Assembly: GCF_001269925.1 (NCBI RefSeq)
Contig: NZ_LHVO01000063.1
Coordinates: 62,001-126,000, forward strand
Source: Pseudomonas sp. MIACH
Lineage (GTDB): Bacteria; Pseudomonadota; Gammaproteobacteria; Pseudomonadales; Pseudomonadaceae
Direction of reading: 5' to 3'
DNA: 64,000 nucleotides
The position numbers and the translations under genes are program-made. Shown piece after piece: positions 7,883-15,595 of the stretch (the stretch's first letter is position 1; each line of letters starts with the position of its first letter). The notes under the pieces were generated by a model, which saw nothing but the letters and a program-made list of their open reading frames with translations, searched no databases and was not told where the DNA came from.

Positions 7883-8482
7883 ATGTCCACCGAAACCGCC
7901 CCGCGCCTCAAGCTCGAGCAATACCTGGGGCTGCAGATCAAACGCCAGCGCCAGGCCCAGGACCTGAAGCTGTCCGACGTGGCGAAGATTGCCGATATCA
8001 GCCAGGGCATGTTGAGCAAGATCGAGAACGCCCAGGTCTCCACCAGCCTCGATACCTTGAGCCGCCTGTGCGATGTACTCGGGCTGCCTCTGTCGAAGTT
8101 ATTCAGCGAATACGATCAGCAGGATGGCAGCGCCTTGCTGGTCAAGGCCGACCAGGGCATGGAAGTGGTGCGCCGTGGGACCGAGAAAGGGCATACCTAT
8201 CACCTGCTCAACCACACGCGCGGGCCGAAGAAGAGCTTCGAGGCGTACATGGTCAGCATGGATGACGCCAGTGAGGAGTTTCCGACCTTTGCCCATCCAG
8301 GGACGGAGTTTCTGCATTTGCTGGAGGGGGAGTTGATTTACCGGCATGGCAACCAGCTGTATCGGATGGAGGCCGGGGACAGCTTGACGTTTGAAGGCGA
8401 GATTCCACACGGGCCGGAGCAGTTGGTGCAGGTGCCGATTCGGTTGTTGTCGATCATGAACTACGGCAACGACAAGGAATAA
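7883..8482 (+). CDS. XRE-family regulator with C-terminal cupin sensor domain
   Basis: 199 residues. An XRE-type helix-turn-helix occupies about residues 10-68 (LGLQIKRQRQAQDLKLSDVA, then ISQGMLSKIENAQVSTSLDTL). A cupin domain at about residues 120-195 shows HPGTEFLHLLEGEL and MEAGDSLTFEGEIPHGPEQL. Such proteins are cytoplasmic transcription factors that bind a small ligand in the cupin. It stands between the two divergent halves of the methylamine island and is the likely local regulator, with the ligand unknown. ATG 7883 is chosen because CAGGAG ends 9 bases upstream; GTG 7865 and ATG 7877 are in frame but badly spaced. The operator-like sites flank it on both sides. Confidence 0.88.
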   Translation: MSTETAPRLKLEQYLGLQIKRQRQAQDLKLSDVAKIADISQGMLSKIENAQVSTSLDTLSRLCDVLGLPLSKLFSEYDQQDGSALLVKADQGMEVVRRGTEKGHTYHLLNHTRGPKKSFEAYMVSMDDASEEFPTFAHPGTEFLHLLEGELIYRHGNQLYRMEAGDSLTFEGEIPHGPEQLVQVPIRLLSIMNYGNDKE

Positions 8483-8520
8483 TCCGAACTCGCGATACAC
8501 CTGAAGCACAGAGATTCAAC

Positions 8521-8610
8521 TGTGGGAGGGGGCTTGCTCCCGATAAGGGAATGTCAGTGAATGCATTTGTCATTGACCCACCCTTATCGGGAGCAAGCCC
8601 CCTCCCACAT
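8521..8610. repeat. REP-type inverted repeat pair
   Basis: Arms TGTGGGAGGGGGCTTGCTCC..CGATAAGGG and CCCTTATCGGGAGCAAGCCC..CTCCCACA, about 30 bp each, in opposite orientation. It lies just after the regulator gene and can act as its terminator. The rest of this 344-bp gap (8611-8826) is the purU promoter region. Confidence 0.9.
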
Positions 8611-8710
8611 TTTTGACTGCATTCGATGCCGTCCCGCCCGCTAAAAATTTCCCCTCAGTTAAAAAACTTTCCCAAAACCCCTAGACGCCCTGCCCCCATT
8701 CCCCTATAAA

Positions 8711-8743
8711 GCCACTTCAGGAATATTTTATTCCCCACAAGAA
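8711..8743. promoter_or_regulatory. Operator-like pair upstream of purU
   Basis: TTCCCCACAAGAA (8731-8743) fits TTCC-N5-RGAA. A half site ending CAGGAAT lies exactly 20 bp upstream, so the spacing repeats the gmaS pair. A TATAAA-like -10 element lies at 8705-8710. The pair sits about 85-115 bp before the purU start and probably places the purU-folD-mgdABCD operon under the same regulator. Confidence 0.5.
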
Positions 8744-8826
8744 AACGCGCTCAAGGAATGAGCCTGCTGTCCTCAGACATTTTTTCGCTATGCGATGAGC
8801 TGCCGCCATCATCCCGAGGACGTGTC

Positions 8827-9693
8827 ATGCAACACGAAAAAAACCATTTCATCATCAAGGTGACGTGCCCCGCCGTGTCCGGCATCGTCGCTGCCGTCAC
8901 CACTTACCTGGCGGACAAGGCGTGCTACATCGGGGAAATGGCGCAGTTCGACGATGACTTCAGCGGCCGCTTTTTCATGCGTGCCGTGTTCCGTTTCAAC
9001 GATGGCCACACAGGCGACCTGCAAGAGATCAGAGACGGTTTCGCCGATGTCGCCCAGGCCTTCGACATGCAGTGGGAGCTGCACGACACCCGCGAGCCGA
9101 TGCGCGTGATGCTGATGGTGAGCAAGTTCGACCACTGCCTCACCGACCTGCTCTACCGCTACCACAAGGGCGAGATGGACATGACCATCACCGCCATCGT
9201 CTCCAACCACCTCGACCTGCGGCCAATGGCCGAGCGCGAGGGCATTCGCTTTATCTACCTGCCGGTGTCCAAGGACAACAAGGCCGCGCAGGAAGCCGAG
9301 TTGATGAAGATCGTCGACGACACCCGCACCGAGCTGGTGGTGTTGGCGCGCTACATGCAGATCCTCTCCGACGACCTGTGCCGGCAACTGTCGGGGCGGG
9401 CGATCAATATCCACCATTCGTTCCTGCCCGGTTTCAAGGGTGCCAAGCCCTATCACCAGGCTTATCAACGCGGCGTGAAGTTGATCGGTGCCACCGCGCA
9501 CTATGTGACCAGCGACCTGGATGAGGGCCCGATCATCGAGCAGGAAGTGCAGCGCGTCGACCACGTGTACAAGCCCGACGACCTCGTCGCCATCGGCCGC
9601 GACACCGAAACCGTGGCCCTGTCCAAGGCGGTCAAGTACCACCTGGAGCACCGGGTCTTCCTCAATCAGGACAGAACGGTGGTGTTCCGGTGA
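8827..9693 (+). CDS. purU: PurU: formyltetrahydrofolate deformylase
   Basis: 288 residues, the usual length for PurU. An N-terminal ACT domain (about 6-85, starting FIIKVTCPAVSGIV) precedes a formyltransferase-fold catalytic domain with MLMVSKFDHCLTDLL, ARYMQILSDDL, the catalytic NIHHSFLPGFKGAKPYHQA and ATAHYVTSDLDEGPIIEQ. It hydrolyses 10-formyl-THF to formate and THF. In a one-carbon oxidation operon it releases the carbon as formate and recycles THF. ATG 8827 is chosen because GAGGA sits 8 bases upstream; the open frame back to 8758 adds residues not expected in the family. It overlaps folD by 4 bases (GTGA), so the two are translationally coupled. Confidence 0.93.
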   Translation: MQHEKNHFIIKVTCPAVSGIVAAVTTYLADKACYIGEMAQFDDDFSGRFFMRAVFRFNDGHTGDLQEIRDGFADVAQAFDMQWELHDTREPMRVMLMVSKFDHCLTDLLYRYHKGEMDMTITAIVSNHLDLRPMAEREGIRFIYLPVSKDNKAAQEAELMKIVDDTRTELVVLARYMQILSDDLCRQLSGRAINIHHSFLPGFKGAKPYHQAYQRGVKLIGATAHYVTSDLDEGPIIEQEVQRVDHVYKPDDLVAIGRDTETVALSKAVKYHLEHRVFLNQDRTVVFR

Positions 9694-10595
9694 GCGCGCA
9701 TAAACTGATCGACGGCAAAGCCGCTGCGGCGCGCGTGCTGCTGCAAGTGCGCGAGGACGTGGCGCGTCTGCATGGGCAGGATATTCAACCGGCGCTGGCG
9801 GTGATCCTGGTGGGCAGCGACCCGGCCAGCCAGGTCTATGTGCGCAACAAGATCCTGCGCGCCGAAGAGGTGGGCATCCGCTCCGTGGAGCATCGCCTGC
9901 CCGGCGATACCAGCACCGAACAATTGTTGATCCTGATCGGCCAATTGAACGCCGACCCGGCGATCCACGGCATCCTCCTGCAATTGCCGTTGCCGGCGCA
10001 GATGGACGAACTGCGCGCCCTGGAGGCCATCGCGCCGGACAAGGACGTCGACGGGTTTCACAGCCAGAACGTCGGCGGCCTCAGCCAGGGCCGCGCAGTG
10101 CTCACGCCATGCACCCCGAGCGGTTGCCTGTATCTGTTGGAGCAAACCTGCGGCGACCTGCGTGGCAAACACGCGGTGGTGATCGGCCGTTCGAACATCG
10201 TCGGCAAGCCCATGGCCGCGCTGCTGCTCAAGGCGGATTGCTCGGTGACCGTGCTGCATTCGCGCAGCCACGACGCCCAGGCCCTGTGTCGCCAGGCCGA
10301 TATCGTGATCGCCGCCGTGGGCCGCGCCCGCTTGATTGACGCGAGCTGGTTGAAGCCCGGCGCGGTGGTGATCGATGTCGGCATCAACCGCATCGACGAC
10401 GACGGCCGCAGCCGCCTGGTGGGTGATGTCGACTTCGACAGCGCCCTGCCCCATGTCGCCGCCATCACCCCGGTGCCCGGCGGTGTCGGGCCGATGACCA
10501 TTGCCTTCCTGATGAAAAACACCGTGGCCGCCGCCCTGGCGCAACACCACGCCCTACGCAGCCAATCGGAGGCCGTATGCCATTCAATCTATTGA
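9690..10595 (+). CDS. folD: FolD: methylene-THF dehydrogenase / cyclohydrolase (second copy)
   Basis: 301 residues with full FolD signatures: LIDGKAAA, YVRNKILRAEE with the active-site lysine, GILLQLPLP, DKDVDGFHSQNVGG, LTPCTPSGC and VVIGRSNIVGKPMAALLL. It oxidises methylene-THF, the product expected from the folate-binding domain of the mgd/sox alpha subunit, to formyl-THF for PurU. The GTG start overlaps the purU stop. The 3' end overlaps the next gene by 19 bases and its last residues (SQSEAVCHSIY) are just read-through of that gene's leader. It strongly resembles the copy at 443-1387, suggesting duplication within the island. Confidence 0.93.
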   Translation: MSAHKLIDGKAAAARVLLQVREDVARLHGQDIQPALAVILVGSDPASQVYVRNKILRAEEVGIRSVEHRLPGDTSTEQLLILIGQLNADPAIHGILLQLPLPAQMDELRALEAIAPDKDVDGFHSQNVGGLSQGRAVLTPCTPSGCLYLLEQTCGDLRGKHAVVIGRSNIVGKPMAALLLKADCSVTVLHSRSHDAQALCRQADIVIAAVGRARLIDASWLKPGAVVIDVGINRIDDDGRSRLVGDVDFDSALPHVAAITPVPGGVGPMTIAFLMKNTVAAALAQHHALRSQSEAVCHSIY

Positions 10596-11818
10596 AATAC
10601 GGGCTGAGTTCGGAGTACCCGGTGGAGGTGGATTTGCCACCGCCCAAGGAACTCAAGTCGAGTTACGACGTGGTGATCATCGGCGCCGGTGGCCATGGCC
10701 TGGCGACGGCCTACTACCTGGCCAAGTACCACGGCATCACCAATATCGCAGTGCTGGAAAAGGCCTACCTGGGCGGCGGCAATACCGCGCGCAATACGGC
10801 GGTGATCCGCTCCAACTACCTCACCAGCGAAGGCGTTCGTTTCTATGCCGAATCGGTGAAGATGTTCCAGTCGCTGTCCAACGAATTCGATTTCAACATC
10901 ATGTACTCCGAGCGCGGCCAACTGACCCTGGCCCACACCGACGCCACCGTGCGTTCGTTCCGCCAGCGTGCCGAGGTCAACAAACACTTCGGCGGGCGTA
11001 CTGAGATGATCGACCGCCAGCAGATCCGCGAGCTGGTGCCCAGCCTCAACCTCGACCCCGGCCACTTGCCGGTAATCGCCGGGCTCTGGCATATCGACGG
11101 CGCCACCGCGCGTCACGATGCCGTGGCCTGGGGCTACGCCAAGCAGGCGGCCAAGCGTGGCGTGGAAATCCATCAGCTCACTGAAGTGCAGGACCTGGTG
11201 ATCGAGAACGGCGCCATCACCGCAGTGAAAACCAATCGCGGCACCATCCAGTGCGGCTGCGCGGTACAGGCGATTGCCGGGCACAGCTCGCTGCTGATGG
11301 CCAAGGCCGGTATCCGTTCGCCGATCCAGACCTTCCCGTTGCAGGCCATGGTCACCCAGCCGTTCAAGCCGTTCCTCGACCCGTTGGTGAGTTCCTCGGC
11401 GCTGCACTGCTACGTGCAGCAAACCAGCCGTGGCGAAGTGGTGTTCGGTGGCGGCTCCGACCCGTACCCGCTGTTCAACACGCGCTCGACCCTGGACCTC
11501 AAGGAAAGCCTGTTGGCCCATGCCATCGAGATGTTCCCGTTCCTGGCCAACGCCAAGTTGATGCGCCAGTGGGCCGGGATCACCGACATGACCCCCGACT
11601 ACAGCCCGATCATGGGCCTGTCGCCGGTGAAGAATTACTACCTCGACGCCGGCTGGGGTACCTGGGGCTTCAAGGCCACGCCGATCTGCGGCAAGACCAT
11701 GGCCGAGCTGGTCGCCAGCGGCGGCAAGGTGCCGGACTTGATCAAGCCCTTCGGCCTCGAACGTTTCTCGACCTTCCAGCAAGTCAACGAAATGGGCGCC
11801 ACAGCGGCCAGCCACTGA
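10577..11818 (+). CDS. mgdA: N-methylglutamate dehydrogenase / sarcosine oxidase beta-type subunit
   Basis: 413 residues of the SoxB/DAO family. The FAD-binding fold starts at VVIIGAGGHGLATAYYL (about 32-48). His180 in GATARHDAVAWGYA corresponds to the histidine that anchors FMN covalently in heterotetrameric sarcosine oxidases. The amine-oxidising active site lies in this subunit. GGAGG is 5 bases upstream of ATG 10577. It is the first of four subunits ordered beta-delta-alpha-gamma, the order of both soxBDAG and mgdABCD. The presence of gmaS and mgsABC next door favours N-methylglutamate as substrate, but sarcosine cannot be excluded from sequence alone. Confidence 0.85.
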   Translation: MPFNLLKYGLSSEYPVEVDLPPPKELKSSYDVVIIGAGGHGLATAYYLAKYHGITNIAVLEKAYLGGGNTARNTAVIRSNYLTSEGVRFYAESVKMFQSLSNEFDFNIMYSERGQLTLAHTDATVRSFRQRAEVNKHFGGRTEMIDRQQIRELVPSLNLDPGHLPVIAGLWHIDGATARHDAVAWGYAKQAAKRGVEIHQLTEVQDLVIENGAITAVKTNRGTIQCGCAVQAIAGHSSLLMAKAGIRSPIQTFPLQAMVTQPFKPFLDPLVSSSALHCYVQQTSRGEVVFGGGSDPYPLFNTRSTLDLKESLLAHAIEMFPFLANAKLMRQWAGITDMTPDYSPIMGLSPVKNYYLDAGWGTWGFKATPICGKTMAELVASGGKVPDLIKPFGLERFSTFQQVNEMGATAASH

Positions 11819-11831
11819 CGGAGAGCAGACG

Positions 11832-12131
11832 ATGAAAATCATGATTTGCCCGCTCAACGGGCCGCGCAATATCAGCGAGTTCACCTACGGCGGTGAATTC
11901 AAACCGATGCCCGATCCGCTGACCTGCAGCGATGCCGAATGGGCCGACTACGTGTTCAACACCGACAACCTCGCCGGTGTGGTGCGCGAATGGTGGATGC
12001 ACACGCCGTCCAGTTACTGGTTCCTCGCCGAGCGCCACACGGTCACCGACGAGATCGTGCGCACCTTCGATCCGCGCGAAGTGTTCACCACCCGCGTCGA
12101 CTTCACCACCGCCAAGGAGATCGCCGGATGA
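11832..12131 (+). CDS. mgdB: N-methylglutamate dehydrogenase / sarcosine oxidase delta-type subunit
   Basis: 99 residues related to SoxD: MKIMICPLNGPRNISEFTYGG at the start and VREWWMHTPSSYWF in the middle. SoxD binds zinc through a CPxCG pair plus a later His and Cys. Here Cys6 and His57 remain, but the second cysteine is Asn9 and the late cysteine region reads SSY, so the zinc site appears lost. This may separate the N-methylglutamate enzyme from true sarcosine oxidase. It lies 13 bp after the beta subunit gene. Its stop overlaps the next start (ATGA). GGAG lies upstream of ATG 11832. Confidence 0.82.
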   Translation: MKIMICPLNGPRNISEFTYGGEFKPMPDPLTCSDAEWADYVFNTDNLAGVVREWWMHTPSSYWFLAERHTVTDEIVRTFDPREVFTTRVDFTTAKEIAG

Positions 12132-15025
12132 ACCGCCTCCCCGCCCCCATGGGCTTGCTGATCCAGCGTGACCAGCCACTCGATTTCAGTTTCGACGGCC
12201 TGCCCTATCAAGGTTTGCAGGGCGACAGCATCGCCAGCGCGCTGCTCGCCAACGGGCGCTTCCTGATGTCGCGTTCGTTCAAGTACCACCGCCCACGCGG
12301 CCCATTGACCATGGCCGGCCATGACGCCAACAGCCTGGTGCAACTGCCCCGCGAACCCAACGTATTGGCCGATGCCCACGCGCTGTCCGCCGGCCTGGCG
12401 GTGACGGCGCAGAACGTCAACGGCTCGCTGGACAACGACAAGGACGCCTACCTGGGCAAGTTCTCCAAGTTCATGCCAGTGGGTTTCTACTACCGTTCGT
12501 TCTACAAGCCCAAGGGCATGTGGAAAGTCTGGGAGCCGATCATCCGCAAAAAGGCCGGCCTGGGCGTGCTCGACCTGACGTTCCAACCCGAGTACTACGA
12601 CAAGGCCTACCTGTTCACCGACCTCGCCGTGATCGGCGCCGGCCCCGCTGGCTTGCAGGCCGCGCTGACCGCCGCGAATGCCGGCGCCAAGGTGCTGCTG
12701 ATCGAGCAGCAGCCTATTCTCGGCGGGTCGCTGACCTACGCGCGCTTCGATATTGCCGGCACCCGTGCCGACACCCTGCGCCACGAGTTGCTCGGCGCGG
12801 TGCAGCAACACGCGAATATCCAGGTGCTCACCGACGCCACCTGCAATGCCTGGTTCACCGACAACTACCTGCCGGTGATCCAGGGCAAGCGCCTGTACAA
12901 AGTGCGCGCGCAACAGTGCCTGGTGTGCAGCGGTTCGTTCGACCAACCGGTGGTCTTCCGCAATAACGACCTGCCGGGGGTGATGCTCACCAGCGCCGCG
13001 CAACGCCTGATGAAGCTCTATGCGGTCAAGCCCGGCAAGCGCGCAGTGGTACTCACCGGCAACGATGACGGCTACCTCGCCGCCCTCGACCTGCATGACC
13101 AGGGCGTGGACGTGGCCGCCGTGATCGACCTGCGTCACGCCCCGGCGGACAAAGCCCTGCCGGGTGCCCTGGCCCAGCGCAAGATCCCGTGCCTGAGCAA
13201 CAGCACCGTGTTCGAGGCCCTGCACGAAAAAGGCCTGCGCCATGTGAAAGGCGTCGATGTGCGCCAGATCACCGGCCAGGGCCAGGTCAGCGCCAGCGCG
13301 CAAGTGATCGACTGCGACCTGCTGTGCATGTCGGCCGGTTATATGCCGGTCTATCAGCTGCTGTGCCAGGCCGGTGGCAAGCTGGCCTATGACGACTCGC
13401 GTGCGGAGTTCAGCCTCAGTGGCCTGCCGCGCAACCTGGGCGTGGCCGGTTCCGTACACGGTCGGCATCAGCTGGACAATGTGCTGGCGGATGCGACCAA
13501 CGCCGCCGCCGACAGCCTGCGCGCCCTCGGTTTGACCAGCACCAGCCCGCCTGCAGCGCTGCGCAGTGAAGCCCAGGTCAACTTCCACTGGCCGATCTTC
13601 CCGCACCCCAAGGGCAAGGATTTCGTCGACTTCGACGAAGACCTGCAAGTGGCAGATATCGTCAACGCCACCCGCATCGGCTACCGCGATGTGCAGTTGG
13701 TCAAGCGTTACTCCACGGTCGGCATGGGCCCGTCCCAGGGGCGTCACTCGGCGCTGCCGACCGCACGGCTGGTGGCCTGGGCGACCCAGCGCACGATCAG
13801 CGAAACCGGGGTCACCACCGCACGCCCGCCGTTCGTGGCGGAGAAACTCGCCCATGTCGCCGGACGCGCCTTCGACCCCTACCGCCAAACGCCGATGCAC
13901 GCGCGCCATGTGCAAGCCGGGGCGAAGATGATGCCCGCCGGTATCTGGCAGCGCCCGGCCTATTACGGCAAGCCCCAGGACCGCGAAGCGTGCATGCAGG
14001 CCGAAGCGCTGCACGTGCGCAACAAGGTCGGGCTCATCGATGTGTCCACACTCGGTGGCCTGGACGTGCGCGGCCCGGACGCCGCCGAATTGCTCAACCG
14101 CATGTACACCTTCGCGTTCCTCAAGCAGCCGGTGGGCCGTTCGCGTTATGCGCTGATGACCAACGAACACGGCGTGGTGATCGACGACGGCGTGTGCGCG
14201 CGGCTGGCCGACAAGCATTTCTACGTCACCGCCACCACCAGCGGCGTCGACCGCATCTACCAGCAGATGCTCAAGTGGAACGCGCAGTGGCGCCTGGACG
14301 TGGACGTGACCAACGTCACGGCGGCGATCTGTGCGGTGAACGTGGCCGGGCCGGATTCGCGCAAGGTGCTGGAGCAGGTGTGCAACGACCTCGACCTGAG
14401 TGCCGAAGGCTTCCCCTACCTGGGCGTGCGCCAGGGCACGGTGGCCGGGATCAAGGCACGCCTGCTGCGGGTGGGGTTCGTCGGCGAACTGGGCTATGAA
14501 ATCCACGTAGCGGCACGCCACGGCCTGGCGTTGTGGGACGCGTTGATGACAGCCGGCAAGGCCTTTGACATTCGCCCCTTCGGCGTCGAAACCCAACGCC
14601 TGCTGCGCCTGGAAAAAGGCCACGTGATCATCAGCCAGGACACCGACGGCATGACTCACCCGGCAGAAATCGACATGGGCTGGGCGGTCAGCCGCAACAA
14701 GCCGTTCTTCGTCGGTCGCCGCTCGGTGGACATCCTCGAAGCCCAGCCGCTGAAACGCAAACTGGTGGGCTTCAGCCTGCCCAAGGGCAGCGTGCAACCG
14801 CTGGAAGGCCACCTGGTGCTCAACGGGGCGGACATCAGCGGCAACGTCACTTCCTGCGAATACTCCACCAGCCTGGGCCGCATCATCGGCCTGGCCTACG
14901 CCGGGATCGACCAGAGCACACCGGGGCAGCGCATTCCGATTCGCGTCGAGGGCGGCATCGTCGTCCAGGCCGAGGTGGTGCAACTGCCGTTCTTCGACCC
15001 CACCAATCAACGCCAGGAGGGTTAA
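12128..15025 (+). CDS. mgdC: N-methylglutamate dehydrogenase / sarcosine oxidase alpha-type subunit
   Basis: 965 residues, normal for SoxA-type subunits. In order: an N-terminal Fer2_4-like segment (about 8-75) without an evident cysteine cluster; a pyridine-nucleotide binding domain starting LAVIGAGPAGLQAALTAA (about 165); the SoxA-like middle; and a C-terminal GcvT/aminomethyltransferase domain (about 595-960) that binds THF and captures formaldehyde as methylene-THF. The start ATG 12128 overlaps the delta stop; the open frame back to 11939 is unsupported. A 1035-codon open frame lies antisense to it and is ignored as a codon-bias shadow. Methylene-THF made here would feed FolD and PurU upstream. 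Confidence 0.87.
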   Translation: MNRLPAPMGLLIQRDQPLDFSFDGLPYQGLQGDSIASALLANGRFLMSRSFKYHRPRGPLTMAGHDANSLVQLPREPNVLADAHALSAGLAVTAQNVNGSLDNDKDAYLGKFSKFMPVGFYYRSFYKPKGMWKVWEPIIRKKAGLGVLDLTFQPEYYDKAYLFTDLAVIGAGPAGLQAALTAANAGAKVLLIEQQPILGGSLTYARFDIAGTRADTLRHELLGAVQQHANIQVLTDATCNAWFTDNYLPVIQGKRLYKVRAQQCLVCSGSFDQPVVFRNNDLPGVMLTSAAQRLMKLYAVKPGKRAVVLTGNDDGYLAALDLHDQGVDVAAVIDLRHAPADKALPGALAQRKIPCLSNSTVFEALHEKGLRHVKGVDVRQITGQGQVSASAQVIDCDLLCMSAGYMPVYQLLCQAGGKLAYDDSRAEFSLSGLPRNLGVAGSVHGRHQLDNVLADATNAAADSLRALGLTSTSPPAALRSEAQVNFHWPIFPHPKGKDFVDFDEDLQVADIVNATRIGYRDVQLVKRYSTVGMGPSQGRHSALPTARLVAWATQRTISETGVTTARPPFVAEKLAHVAGRAFDPYRQTPMHARHVQAGAKMMPAGIWQRPAYYGKPQDREACMQAEALHVRNKVGLIDVSTLGGLDVRGPDAAELLNRMYTFAFLKQPVGRSRYALMTNEHGVVIDDGVCARLADKHFYVTATTSGVDRIYQQMLKWNAQWRLDVDVTNVTAAICAVNVAGPDSRKVLEQVCNDLDLSAEGFPYLGVRQGTVAGIKARLLRVGFVGELGYEIHVAARHGLALWDALMTAGKAFDIRPFGVETQRLLRLEKGHVIISQDTDGMTHPAEIDMGWAVSRNKPFFVGRRSVDILEAQPLKRKLVGFSLPKGSVQPLEGHLVLNGADISGNVTSCEYSTSLGRIIGLAYAGIDQSTPGQRIPIRVEGGIVVQAEVVQLPFFDPTNQRQEG

Positions 15026-15028
15026 GCC

Positions 15029-15595
15029 ATGACCAGTCTGAAAGCCCACGAAGTGTTCACGCCGCCCTGCCAACTGCACGACCAGACCGACCTGCCCCGG
15101 GTCGGCTTTCGCGGCGCACAAAGCGCCGAGTACCTCACGGCGCGCGGCTTCACGTTGCCGGGCGCGCCCAACCTAGCCAGCGCGCAAGCGGACGGCAGTT
15201 GGGTAGCCCGCCTGTCGCAGAACGAATACCTGGTGCTGGGCAGCCCGCAGGATCAGGGGCAACGGATTGCCGATGAAGAAGCGCGTTGGGAACTGGACCA
15301 CCGCGCCAATTACCTGCTACCGCGTCAGGACAGCCATGCCTGCGTGCGGCTCAGCGGGGGGGTGATTGCGCAGGTGATGGCGAAGCTGTGCGGGGTCGAT
15401 CTCAGTTTCCCGGCCTTCACGCCGGGGGCGGTGGCGCAGACGTCGGTGGCGCGGGTCAATGCGATTGTCATCCACACAGGGAGTGTGGAGCTGCCAGCGT
15501 TTCATATCCTCTGGGATCGCGCCTCGAAGGAATACTTCGAGGGCGCGTTGCGGGATGCGTTGGAGGAGTTCGGCGGAGTGGCTCAGTCGGTATAG
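15029..15595 (+). CDS. mgdD: N-methylglutamate dehydrogenase / sarcosine oxidase gamma-type subunit
   Basis: 188 residues of the SoxG family, a small fold related to the GcvT C-terminus that packs against the alpha subunit. Readable family stretches are DLPRVGFRGAQSAEYL and QDSHACVRLSGGVIAQVMAKLCGVDLS. It starts 3 bases after the alpha stop with AGGAGG overlapping the end of that gene. It closes the purU-folD-mgdABCD operon. The last 13 bases overlap, tail to tail, the end of the convergent permease gene at 15583. Confidence 0.85.
   Translation: MTSLKAHEVFTPPCQLHDQTDLPRVGFRGAQSAEYLTARGFTLPGAPNLASAQADGSWVARLSQNEYLVLGSPQDQGQRIADEEARWELDHRANYLLPRQDSHACVRLSGGVIAQVMAKLCGVDLSFPAFTPGAVAQTSVARVNAIVIHTGSVELPAFHILWDRASKEYFEGALRDALEEFGGVAQSV

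Noticed and set aside
12014..15121. A 1035-codon open frame antisense to mgdC
   Set aside because: It lies wholly opposite mgdB-mgdD coding sequence, is rich in His, Arg, Gly and Ala with no family motif, and is what GC-rich third-position bias creates on the complementary strand.
10577..15595. Calling these genes soxBDAG (sarcosine oxidase) outright
   Set aside because: Homology is clear, but gmaS and mgsABC next door and the lost zinc ligands in the delta subunit favour N-methylglutamate dehydrogenase. Sarcosine is kept as the alternative.
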